Shown here in pieces: positions 57,801 through 64,000 of a stretch of DNA of 64,000 nt (its first letter is position 1; each line of letters begins with the position of its first letter). The translations under genes and the position numbers were made by a program. This DNA is from Candidatus Eiseniibacteriota bacterium (GTDB lineage Bacteria > Eisenbacteria > RBG-16-71-46 > CAIMUX01): contig CAIMUX010000131.1 in assembly GCA_903844735.1 (NCBI GenBank), positions 1-64,000 on the forward strand, given 5' to 3'. The notes beneath the pieces were generated by a model, which worked only from the letters and a program-made list of their open reading frames with translations, was not told where the DNA came from and did not search any database.

Positions 57801-59447
57801 ACCTCGGCCCGCTTCATCGGCTACGAGATCCGGCGCGCCGAGAGTGACGGACCGTACGGGGACATTCCGATCCACCCGCTCCCACTGCGAAGCGTGAGCT
57901 ACCTGGACACGGGCCTCACCACCGACACCGTGTACCATTACCGACTGGTCGCGCTCTACGACGAAGGGCCGAGCGACCCCCGTCTCGCCGCGGCGACGCC
58001 CGCAGCCCCCGCCCTCGGACTCGATCTTGCGCAGATCATCTACGAGCTGCGCGGAACGGCACGCAGCGATACGAGCTTCCTGGCGCTGAATCGCACCGGT
58101 GGAGTGCTTCACATCAACACCTATCTCGGGGAGGCCGGCCAGCCCATCGACTCGGTCCGCCTCGTCCACGTCTGTCCCGGCGGTGACACTCCCTGGAAGG
58201 CGATGTGGGAGGACGCGATGGATGACCGCGTCCCCGCGGACCTTGCCGGGATCGACCTGCGGGAACGCATGGACCCGGAAATCGGCCCGGTGCTGGAGAT
58301 CCGCCTGCGTGGGCATGCTCCCTGGGGCGATCCTTCAACCTGGGGCGGACTCGTACTCATCGACACCGACGACAACGTCTCCACGGGCCTCGCCGAGATC
58401 AACCTCGGCGCCGATTTCCTGATCGCCTTCGGCGCGCTGGCGCGCGAGGCGGGACACGACGGGCCGGCGGTATTGCTCGACTCCTCTTTCCACCCGATCA
58501 GCCAACTCACCGGTGGAAGCATCGCTGCGGGGGTTCAGCCGGTGCTGTTGGCGGTCCCGCACGATCTCCTCGGCGCACCCGCGTCGGTGCGGGCGGCGGT
58601 CCGGCTGGCGACCGCGCTGGGCGCCGAACCTTACGACCGGGCGCCGGAGACGCCCCGCCTTCCCTGGCTCTCGCGAGAACCGCGCTACGGGCGGGCCAGT
58701 CCCGGCCACCCGCAACCGATCGCCGTGGACTTCGACGCCTCCGCCGTCGGCAACGGCACCTATGGCGCCAGGCTGTTCCTGGAAACCAACGACCGGACGG
58801 ACCCGCTGCGCGTCATCCCGGTGACGCTCCGCGTGAGCGGCCTGGTGCCCGACGAGGTCCGGAACCTCCGATTTGAAGCTTTCGACAACGGACGCTTTGA
58901 CCGAGGACTCTCGATGTCCTTCCGTCTGCCCACGGACATGCCCGTGAGCGGTGTGGCTGCGGAACGGTCGGACTCCGAACCGCCCCGATGGAGCGTGCGA
59001 ACGCCGGTGCCGATCCATCCCGATTCATCCGGCACCGTGGTGTTTCGTGACGCCAACGTCGAGCCGGGCAAATACGCTTATCGATTCCGGGTGGTGTACG
59101 AAACGACTGAACTGGTGCTCTACGGTCCTTACACCGCCACCTACGCTCCCACGATCCCGTCCGCACCGTGGCTGTCCCCGCCGGGCCCGAACCCATTGCA
59201 CGCGCCCGGAACCGGAGTGAAACTTCGGCTCGACCTGCCCACGGACGGTCCGGTGCGATTGGAAGCCTTCGATCCCGCGGGACGCCGAGTGCGCCTGCTT
59301 GTCGATGACGCGCTCCGGGCAGGCACGCACGTCGTTTCCTGGAATGGTCGCGACGAGGATGGGCACCCGCTCTCTTCGGGGGTTTACTGGATCCGCCTCG
59401 CCACCGCCCGCGGCGAGCGAAGCACGCGCCTCGTGGTCGTGCGATGA
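54840..59447 (+). CDS. Giant secreted zinc metalloprotease with FlgD tail
   Basis: A 1535-residue exported protein. The start is TTG 54840, supported by AAGGAGG 6 nt upstream and a long-n-region signal peptide (FLWLALSILTASPARAF). A pro-region-like domain comes first, then the zinc site HEYGHAVTQ (about 437-441) and NEAFSDYF (about 457-464, third ligand Glu). This is the HExxH...E pattern of thermolysin/fungalysin-like (gluzincin) peptidases. Later parts are a bridging Ig domain, a MAM/jelly-roll module (GRLEFMHRYRSEDGYDGGCV to GWVIDDVSII), an FN3 domain and a FlgD-type tail (GPNPLHAPGTGVKLRLDLP to STRLVVVR). It is likely an extracellular protein-degrading enzyme. Confidence 0.88.
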   Translation: MALQGWPRANRRENRTGDRPPTAAIRPFLWLALSILTASPARAFYGDEIISGEVAPPPAPAARSLRTLSPAFPQGGPASGQLSADPGGRLFLDRNVASHPLAAGTLSLLATETDKTWRSSPQFEIVVVAETPRVTFTRGRQVVRGRPVLGSFLTVAWHASGRPALLRTDAFPGADAIWPAAAWRSDEAGGTALRGLPFTAVEWESSEEAWLPVAGDDGETSLLPTWNLRFRTEGPPGRWEARVHARTGALVSRHNLLAFESVEGTVEAMVEPGMPGDPPVVVPVEAAAVTAVSGQFFAADTTGPGGDYSLVLPGNGKARVTAELRGRRAWVRNASQGLRTPLDTATVSVPGSATFSFDDGNSTPALRDAYFHLVRAHRFTRALDPGPALARLDRPMEARVDDPSGGCNAYWNGARLNFYAAGGGCVSTARIADVVFHEYGHAVTQNCYEPWDPPGDMNEAFSDYFAATLTDQPRIGNGFFGPGSFLRDVDRDRVWPRDASPSIHLQGLILAGALWDLRRDAGAAVADPLFHYARYGAADSFDDYLLDILAVDDDDDDIGNGTPHFDAIVRAFRAHGIGDYAVHITHAALPDLEDPAPVIEARAVIRSLLGLAPDSLTFFYATGGTFTRVVPRATEASREFIAEIPTPAPGTSIRYYWTAADTAGHAARLPAQAPDSCFVFFVGTDTIPPSLIHEPLEAVTRDLARLTLHASLADNSHRVGQAFAEVRYHADATVVGPFTWLGGGEYRAEVPLPPSGGDTLTYRLTVMDTANKPNLANWPTAGEHTVPIRPGQTLTFEDGPSDLTPDAGWEWGVPASPILAWSGTRAWATGLAGAYADNASWSLAWGPLDLGGWDRGRLEFMHRYRSEDGYDGGCVEYATHPEGPWFPLVPTGGYPSALVRALDAPGFSGDSEGWRRERFALDRLLGQTVWIRFRFESDARVHDMGWVIDDVSIIAAQSRAIPAFLRAEECGPDCVQLRWLPPPEVDTTSARFIGYEIRRAESDGPYGDIPIHPLPLRSVSYLDTGLTTDTVYHYRLVALYDEGPSDPRLAAATPAAPALGLDLAQIIYELRGTARSDTSFLALNRTGGVLHINTYLGEAGQPIDSVRLVHVCPGGDTPWKAMWEDAMDDRVPADLAGIDLRERMDPEIGPVLEIRLRGHAPWGDPSTWGGLVLIDTDDNVSTGLAEINLGADFLIAFGALAREAGHDGPAVLLDSSFHPISQLTGGSIAAGVQPVLLAVPHDLLGAPASVRAAVRLATALGAEPYDRAPETPRLPWLSREPRYGRASPGHPQPIAVDFDASAVGNGTYGARLFLETNDRTDPLRVIPVTLRVSGLVPDEVRNLRFEAFDNGRFDRGLSMSFRLPTDMPVSGVAAERSDSEPPRWSVRTPVPIHPDSSGTVVFRDANVEPGKYAYRFRVVYETTELVLYGPYTATYAPTIPSAPWLSPPGPNPLHAPGTGVKLRLDLPTDGPVRLEAFDPAGRRVRLLVDDALRAGTHVVSWNGRDEDGHPLSSGVYWIRLATARGERSTRLVVVR

Positions 59448-59521
59448 ACGCGGGCCGGACCGCGCCGGGCCGAAACGCCCGGCACTGCTGCCGCCGTCCA
59501 GGCGGCGAAGGGAGAACGACC

Positions 59522-59917
59522 ATGCCGAATCACCGTCGTCGCGCCCTCCTGCTGACCGGCGCCATTCTCAGTGCCGTGATCTGCTTCCTCCTCCCGGGAA
59601 CGCCCGAACCACGTCCCGCCCGCGCCCAGGCTTCGCAGCCTCAGGAGATCCTGCGAGCCTTCGCCGTGGGCGGAGTCCTGACCGCCGACGGCACACTCTG
59701 GCAGTACCTGCCCGAGAAGAAGCGCTGGTTCACCATTGATGAGGCGTTCCGGGCTCAGGGAAAGGAGACCCGGATCCTCCCGTTGCCGGTCAGGACCGAG
59801 GAGATCGCCGATCTTTCCACGTGGGGCTTCCTCGTCACCTCCGCCAGCGTCTGCTGGCTCTATGACATTGAACAGAAGCGGTGGGTGGAGCTGCCTCCGC
59901 CGGTTTCCCCCCGCTAG
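59522..59917 (+). CDS. Small exported protein of unknown function
   Basis: A 131-residue protein from ATG 59522 (AAGGGAGAACG before it). The N-terminal HRRRALLLTGAILSAVICFLLPG is a signal or anchor. The mature part has two matching modules, GGVLTADGTLWQYLPEKKRW and LVTSASVCWLYDIEQKRWVE, resembling Kelch/beta-propeller blades, so the protein may be one or two blades of a repeat. It starts 74 nt after the giant protease on the same strand and may be its operon partner. No enzyme motifs are visible. Confidence 0.65.
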   Translation: MPNHRRRALLLTGAILSAVICFLLPGTPEPRPARAQASQPQEILRAFAVGGVLTADGTLWQYLPEKKRWFTIDEAFRAQGKETRILPLPVRTEEIADLSTWGFLVTSASVCWLYDIEQKRWVELPPPVSPR

Positions 59918-59951
59918 GAGCCGAGGCGCTGGATCCCGTGCCCGACGATGG

Positions 59952-60467
59952 TCATCGCGCGGCCTCGATCACCGCATCGAGCGCCGCCTCGTAGTCGGGG
60001 TGGTGCGAGATCTCCGGCACGATCTCCCGGTAGATGATGTTTCCCGCTGCATCAACCACCAGGATCGCCCGCGTCAGGAGGCGGAGCTCCTTGATACCCA
60101 ACCCGAGTGCGGGACCGAAGGAGAAATCGCGATAGTCGGAAAGGAGGCGGTGCAGAATTCCCTCGGTCGCCGCGAATCGCGCCTGGGCAAACGGCAGATC
60201 GGCACTCACCGTAACGACCTCCACGTTCGTGGGTAAGCGCGCCAGCTCTTGATTGAAACGCCTGGTCTGCGCTGAGCAGACGCCCGTGTCCAACGACGGG
60301 ACGACATTCAGGAGCAAGACCTTGCCGATGAGGTTCGCGCGGCCCACCGCCACGAACTCGGTCGTCGAGAGCGTGAAGTCCGGCAGTACGCATCCCTCCC
60401 CGAGGTCCGGGCCCAACAGTGTCAACGGCCGTCCCCCGAAGGTCACGACCCCGGATCTTTCCTCCAT
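59952..60467 (-). CDS. tpx: Thiol peroxidase Tpx lacking the resolving Cys
   Basis: A 171-residue atypical peroxiredoxin reducing lipid and organic peroxides. ATG 60467 has GGAAGGAG upstream. The peroxidatic Cys is in PSLDTGVCSAQTRRFNQ. The position of the E. coli resolving Cys95 (DLPFAQxRFC) is Ala here: DLPFAQARFAATEG. The remaining Cys in LGEGCVLPDF is near the N-terminus and is not known to resolve. The enzyme would need an external thiol, or works as 1-Cys. The rest of the Tpx signature is intact. Confidence 0.92.
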   Translation of the reverse strand: MEERSGVVTFGGRPLTLLGPDLGEGCVLPDFTLSTTEFVAVGRANLIGKVLLLNVVPSLDTGVCSAQTRRFNQELARLPTNVEVVTVSADLPFAQARFAATEGILHRLLSDYRDFSFGPALGLGIKELRLLTRAILVVDAAGNIIYREIVPEISHHPDYEAALDAVIEAAR

Positions 60468-60551
60468 GTATGCGCTCCTTCCGCGCCCCATGGGGCGCCT
60501 CACTTCCACGGCCGGCCCGGCCCCCGGCCGGACCCGACCAGCGCCGTGGAT

Positions 60552-61877
60552 CTATGGCAGCAGGCGACAATCGAGGAAGGCGAAACCTGCTTCCGGGACG
60601 ATCGCCTCCGCCGTTATCGACCGGCCGGTGGTCGGGAACACCACTTCGACCTCCACTGGCCCGGGAGCTACTTCGATCACGGCGAGGCCGATCCGTCCGG
60701 GCAGCGTACACCAGGACCTCGTGTCCGCCCGTTCTGTGGCCACGCCGAGCAGATTGGCCAACTCGCCGGCCAGCTCCCCGGAGTGCCGGGCTGTGGCCCG
60801 TGACGCCAGAGCCTTGAGGATGGCACGTGCCGCCGCACGGGCCGCGATGGCAGAGAACCTGCGGTCGAGCTCGATCCGCGCCAGCCCATCGACATCCTCG
60901 GCCGGCGCCGCCACGGTGGGCGGGTATCCCGCGACCTCCACTCTCGGCGGAGCCGCGCTCTGATCAGACCGCGGTGGGTAGACCGGCACGGCGACGTCGA
61001 CAAAATAGGCGATCTCACGCCGGCGGTAGCCCCCCCGGCCGTGATGCAGGTCGGAGGCTCGACGCCCCACGATGTCACTCCACGGGCCGAGACGATCCTG
61101 GCCCCAGTCCTCCTCCTCGCGAAGAATCGGTACGCGAAGGTGAAAGTCCTGGAGCGAACTGACCAGCCTTTCTTCCACAATCACGACCAGTCGCGAGCGT
61201 GCCGGCCCGACCTCCCCCGCCTCGATCCCTGCGCGCACCGCCGTGCGCCTCACCGCGTCATCGAGCAGCCTGCGCAGTTCCGGTGGCGGCGCGCCGCCTC
61301 GTGCCTCGTAGGCCGCGCCGGCCGCCCGATAGGCGATCCACGCGTCGTTCCAGTCACCACCTGACTCGAGGATCAGCCCCGCCAGAAGCCGGCCGAATCC
61401 CCAATCGCCCGGTCCTCCCTCATCACCCGGCCGGACCCGTTCCTGGAGCAGACCCGTGAGGGCACGCGCCTCCACAAGGGCGCCTTCCTGATCACCGAGG
61501 TCGAAATAGTTGAGCGCCGCGTAGACATGCAGGAACGGCAGCTCGTGATCGGGGGTTCGGTACGGCCTGACCGCATCGCTGACCGCCAACGCCACCGTCT
61601 CGTTGGAGATACTGCGCGTGTACAACTCGTCGTGCAGCTGAAGCGCGACCGCCAGGGCATCGTTGCTCTCGCGGAAGCGTCCCGCGACGCGCAGCAACAG
61701 TCCGCGCTCCATCTGCCAGAGAGCGCTACCGGGATCCGGATCCCGATCGACCAATGCCACGGCTCGCCCCGCCTCGCCCTGGCGCAGCGCCTTGAGCGCC
61801 GGGGCCATCCGGGAGCCGTACGCGGCACAACCAGCCACCGCCAGAATCACGGGCCACGCCGCCCACCACGATCGCAT
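60552..61877 (-). CDS. COG3014-type lipoprotein
   Basis: A 441-residue protein with a lipobox (WPVILAVAGCAAYGS). The first half is TPR-like helical (GSALWQMERGLLLRVAGRFRESNDAL; ELPFLHVYAALNYFDLGDQEGALVEAR), the second half is beta-rich with VDVAVPVYPPRSD and RIELDRRFSAIAARAAARAI. Such proteins are usually encoded beside lpoB, which precedes it here by 5 nt. They are thought to help regulate penicillin-binding proteins from the outer membrane; this role is inferred from the gene pairing. The start has a poor ribosome site and probably depends on coupling to lpoB. Confidence 0.8.
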   Translation of the reverse strand: MRSWWAAWPVILAVAGCAAYGSRMAPALKALRQGEAGRAVALVDRDPDPGSALWQMERGLLLRVAGRFRESNDALAVALQLHDELYTRSISNETVALAVSDAVRPYRTPDHELPFLHVYAALNYFDLGDQEGALVEARALTGLLQERVRPGDEGGPGDWGFGRLLAGLILESGGDWNDAWIAYRAAGAAYEARGGAPPPELRRLLDDAVRRTAVRAGIEAGEVGPARSRLVVIVEERLVSSLQDFHLRVPILREEEDWGQDRLGPWSDIVGRRASDLHHGRGGYRRREIAYFVDVAVPVYPPRSDQSAAPPRVEVAGYPPTVAAPAEDVDGLARIELDRRFSAIAARAAARAILKALASRATARHSGELAGELANLLGVATERADTRSWCTLPGRIGLAVIEVAPGPVEVEVVFPTTGRSITAEAIVPEAGFAFLDCRLLP

Positions 61878-61882
61878 GTGGA

Positions 61883-62512
61883 TTACGGAGTGAACCGGCC
61901 CTTCTGCACGACCTTCTTGATCTTATGCTGACCGATCCAGGACTTTTCATTCGATTCGATGTTCTGCAGCGTGAGATCCACCTGGTAGTAAAGCGCCGCC
62001 TGCCCTTCCTGCCGGTCGGTGATCGACTCAATGGAGCCCGAGAGCATGAAGTCCGCACCCAGCTCACGTCCCATTTTCTTGGCCGTCTCCTCGGTGGCGT
62101 TCTGCCACTGGTCGGCGCGCTCGCTGCGAAGGTCCTGCCGCTCGGCGGCGGTGGCCACCACGCTCATCTGCCCGGAGTTTACGAAAGCGCGCTCGATGTC
62201 GCCCACAAAGGTGCCGACCGGGATATGCTCGGCCGTCCTATTCCGGATCACCCCGACGATGACCGTCGGCTTGCGGCCCGTTTTCTGAATCCATTGCGTC
62301 ACCCAAGGAGCGTTGAGCGCGTCCTGGATCATGGCCGAGGAAACCTCCCGGCTATCGGCATCGTTCCATCGTCCAGAGAGGTCCACGACCGTGTCGGGGG
62401 TGATCCGCGTGACCGTCCGTTTGGCACAACCGAGGCCCCCCGCTCCTGCCGCGGCGGCCAGGACGAGGACAGATAGCGCGAGGCGGCGAACCGCGACCGG
62501 CAAAGAGCGCAT
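61883..62512 (-). CDS. lpoB: LpoB-like penicillin-binding protein activator
   Basis: A 209-residue outer-membrane lipoprotein that activates a bifunctional PBP (PBP1b in E. coli). The lipobox region is AAGAGGLGCAKR. The LpoB core shows VDLSGRWNDADSREVSSAMI, then GRKPTVIVGVIRNRTAEHIP, DIERAFVNSGQMSVVATAAE, and GRELGADFMLSGSIESI. ATG 62512 has AGGAG upstream and a consensus promoter follows. First gene of a two-gene operon with the COG3014 lipoprotein. Confidence 0.92.
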   Translation of the reverse strand: MRSLPVAVRRLALSVLVLAAAAGAGGLGCAKRTVTRITPDTVVDLSGRWNDADSREVSSAMIQDALNAPWVTQWIQKTGRKPTVIVGVIRNRTAEHIPVGTFVGDIERAFVNSGQMSVVATAAERQDLRSERADQWQNATEETAKKMGRELGADFMLSGSIESITDRQEGQAALYYQVDLTLQNIESNEKSWIGQHKIKKVVQKGRFTP

Positions 62513-62560
62513 CTTGATCTCCTCTCTGGGTGCATCCCACCCGCGCGGGTGGATGTGTTG

Positions 62561-62590
62561 AGGTTAGGATCGGCTCCGGTCGGGTGTCAA
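62561..62590 (-). promoter_or_regulatory. Sigma70-type promoter of lpoB
   Basis: TTGACA (62585-62590), 18-bp spacer, TAACCT (62561-62566) on the minus strand; leader about 45 nt. The -35 context is TTGACACC. Confidence 0.65.
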
Positions 62591-62617
62591 TGTCCACGCT
62601 CCGCTTCTGAGACAGTA

Positions 62618-62690
62618 AACAGAAGCCTGAAGCCCGAAGTCTGAAGCCCGAAGCCATTGTATTCGTTCTCGGCTCCGAATCTCAGGTCCT
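62618..62690 (+). repeat. Dispersed intergenic element, copy 7
   Basis: Four GAAGCCC-type units (AAGCCTGAAGCCCGAAGTCT onwards) followed by ATTCG-N10-CGAAT (62661-62680) and the exact 10-mer CGAATCTCAG (62676-62685). It is oriented towards the GT-A gene at 62924. This is the cleanest copy in the window. Confidence 0.8.
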
Positions 62691-62923
62691 TGCGTGGCCC
62701 TTGACCTAATCATCGGCAAGAGCTAAACTTCGCCCGGTTGTCGAGAAGTCAGGGAAGGGGGGCGCGTGCGAGAGAATCAGGGTCTCCAGGTCTCCTCCAG
62801 CTTCCGGTGCTTCACCGGCCTGTGGACGTTTCTCGGGATGCACCGGCCTTTCACCGGGCTGCCCTCGCTCATGGACGAACGTTGCGGCGCACATCATGCA
62901 AGCAAACAGGGAGGGTGGGCGGA

Positions 62924-63859
62924 ATGGCGCGTGTCACGGTTGTAGCGGCTACGGTAAACGCTCGGGATGCTCTCTTGGCCACAGCCGAGACCATTCTGCG
63001 GCAAAGCTTCCGCGACTTCGATTTCTTCATCGCCGACGACGGGTCCACTGACGGAACCGGGCTCGCCGCCCTTTCTCGCTTCGGCCCCGACGCCACCCGG
63101 GCCGAGCGAGTCTGGGGGGAATGCCTTCGGGAGGACACGGGTACCCGTTGCGTCCGGATGATTCGCGACGGCATCGGCATCCACTACCTGCACCAGGTGA
63201 CCGCGCGGGGCCCCGGCGCGGCCCGCAATCGCGCCATGCTCATGGCCACCGGTGAGATGTTCGCCTTCGCGGAGCCGGGCGACCTCTGGCACCCGGACAA
63301 GCTGGCCCAGCAGGTGCGCCTTCTGGACGAACACGCCGACCTCGGGGCCGTCCTCTCCTGCCACCCCGGCCGCAAGCGCCGCACCGCCGCCTGCCGCGCG
63401 TCGAAACTGCAAGTCGTCAGCTTTGAATCGATCCTCGAAGCCGTCACCGAGCCCCTCGGGGGATCTCTCGTGCGTCGGGCCTGCCTGAACGGTGAAGTTC
63501 CGTTTGACGAGAACCTCCCGATCGGGGAGGAGTTCGATTTCTGGCTCCGACTTACGACCCGCCACCTCGTAGCCCGGTGGGAGGATCGGCTCCAAGTCGC
63601 CGCGCCCACGGCTTGCGTCGCCGACTGGGGCCTCGAGCGCTTCCGCGTCTACACCCTGGAGAAGGCCTACCAAGGCGGTCACCTTGGGGCACTGCTGCGC
63701 CACCGCGTGGCAGAGGAGCTGGTGCGCCAGTGCGAGCATCTCGTCGACGGCTACCGCCAGCGGGAGAACCACGAGCGAGCGAACTTCTACGACCGGAAAC
63801 GCAAACGCTTTACACAGGAGATCGTCAAGCTCGACGTGGGCGATCCTCTCTTCAGCTGA
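62924..63859 (+). CDS. GT-A family glycosyltransferase
   Basis: A 311-residue family 2-like enzyme. The nucleotide-binding start is VTVVAATVNARDALLATAET, and the donor motif ADDGSTDGT follows at about residues 36-44. The acceptor half has GPGAARNRAMLMATGEMFAF and EPGDLWHPDKLAQQ (substitute DxD region), then EEFDFWLRL. ATG 62924 follows GGGAGGGTGGGC. It has no membrane helix. The C-terminal 70 residues are helical and charged. Sugar donor and acceptor are unknown. A dispersed repeat copy lies 235 bp upstream, with no gene between. Confidence 0.85.
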   Translation: MARVTVVAATVNARDALLATAETILRQSFRDFDFFIADDGSTDGTGLAALSRFGPDATRAERVWGECLREDTGTRCVRMIRDGIGIHYLHQVTARGPGAARNRAMLMATGEMFAFAEPGDLWHPDKLAQQVRLLDEHADLGAVLSCHPGRKRRTAACRASKLQVVSFESILEAVTEPLGGSLVRRACLNGEVPFDENLPIGEEFDFWLRLTTRHLVARWEDRLQVAAPTACVADWGLERFRVYTLEKAYQGGHLGALLRHRVAEELVRQCEHLVDGYRQRENHERANFYDRKRKRFTQEIVKLDVGDPLFS

Positions 63860-64000
63860 ATTCAGGTAGGTTGACCGATGTCAGCGTCGGGCTGACGCCG
63901 GAGGCACAGCAGCCGGAGAGGCCGGGCTGACGCCGGGGGCGCCACCTCTGGAGCATCGAGGCACTGGCCCCTGCCCACGCATCGAGCAAGGGCCGGGAGG
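63860..64000. repeat. Short direct repeat at right edge
   Basis: CGGGCTGACGCCGG occurs at 63888-63901 and again at 63923-63936. No gene is seen between the GT-A stop and the window edge. Confidence 0.5.

Overview
The window is high-GC DNA of a Gram-negative-type bacterium. Evidence for this is an LpoB/COG3014 lipoprotein pair, lipobox proteins, Sec and Tat signals, and several secreted multidomain proteins ending in a FlgD-like Ig tail with the PNPFNP signature. That tail style, together with GEVED repeats, VCBS repeats and a C25 protease, is typical of FCB-group lineages such as Candidatus Eisenbacteria. The lineage is an inference from protein style; there is no rRNA to confirm it.

Layout. 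1-5 kb: a Cys-rich repeat secreted protein cut by the left edge, a beta-CASP RNase, tRNA-Glu, an unknown helical protein and tRNA-Gln. 5-11 kb: a 1762-residue C25 protease and an HU protein. 11-17.5 kb: a minus-strand cluster hrpB, ubiE-like methyltransferase, acpS, an unknown exported protein and a GT4 glycosyltransferase, partly joined by ATGA overlaps. 17.5-18.5 kb: decayed mobile and toxin-like DNA. 18.5-26 kb: a TIGR03790 lipoprotein, THEP1-like NTPase, tldD-tldE-M24 peptidase operon, relics of a sigma factor and an integrase, and an alpha/beta hydrolase. 26-31.3 kb: a graveyard of broken genes around a class III aminotransferase and a GT39 membrane protein. 31.3-38.3 kb: a GspE/PilB ATPase, a FlgD-tailed metallophosphoesterase, tRNA-Leu and a thioredoxin/MauE pair. 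38.6-46.3 kb: an Eis-like acetyltransferase, a bifunctional homocysteine methyltransferase/MTHFR and a five-repeat GEVED protein. 46.7-54 kb: a TPR protein, an unknown conserved protein, a small FlgD-tailed protein, nfeD-slipin, fabL and a FemAB-like acetyltransferase. 54.8-64 kb: a giant HEYGH metalloprotease, a small exported protein, tpx, lpoB-COG3014 and a GT-A glycosyltransferase.

Themes. (1) Export: five intact proteins and one relic share the FlgD-type C-terminus, and all five intact ones end in a basic residue after a short hydrophobic strand. (2) Housekeeping: RNA processing, TldD/E proteolysis, FabL/AcpS lipid synthesis, one-carbon metabolism and peroxide defence. (3) A dispersed intergenic element, made of degenerate GAAGCCC repeats followed by ATTCG-N10-CGAAT and CGAATCTCAG, recurs around the window. 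Nearly all the clear copies face a downstream gene. This is the least explained structure here. Several sigma70-type promoters (TTGACA/TAnnnT, 17-18 bp spacing) can be read directly, including one embedded in the 3' end of a neighbouring gene.
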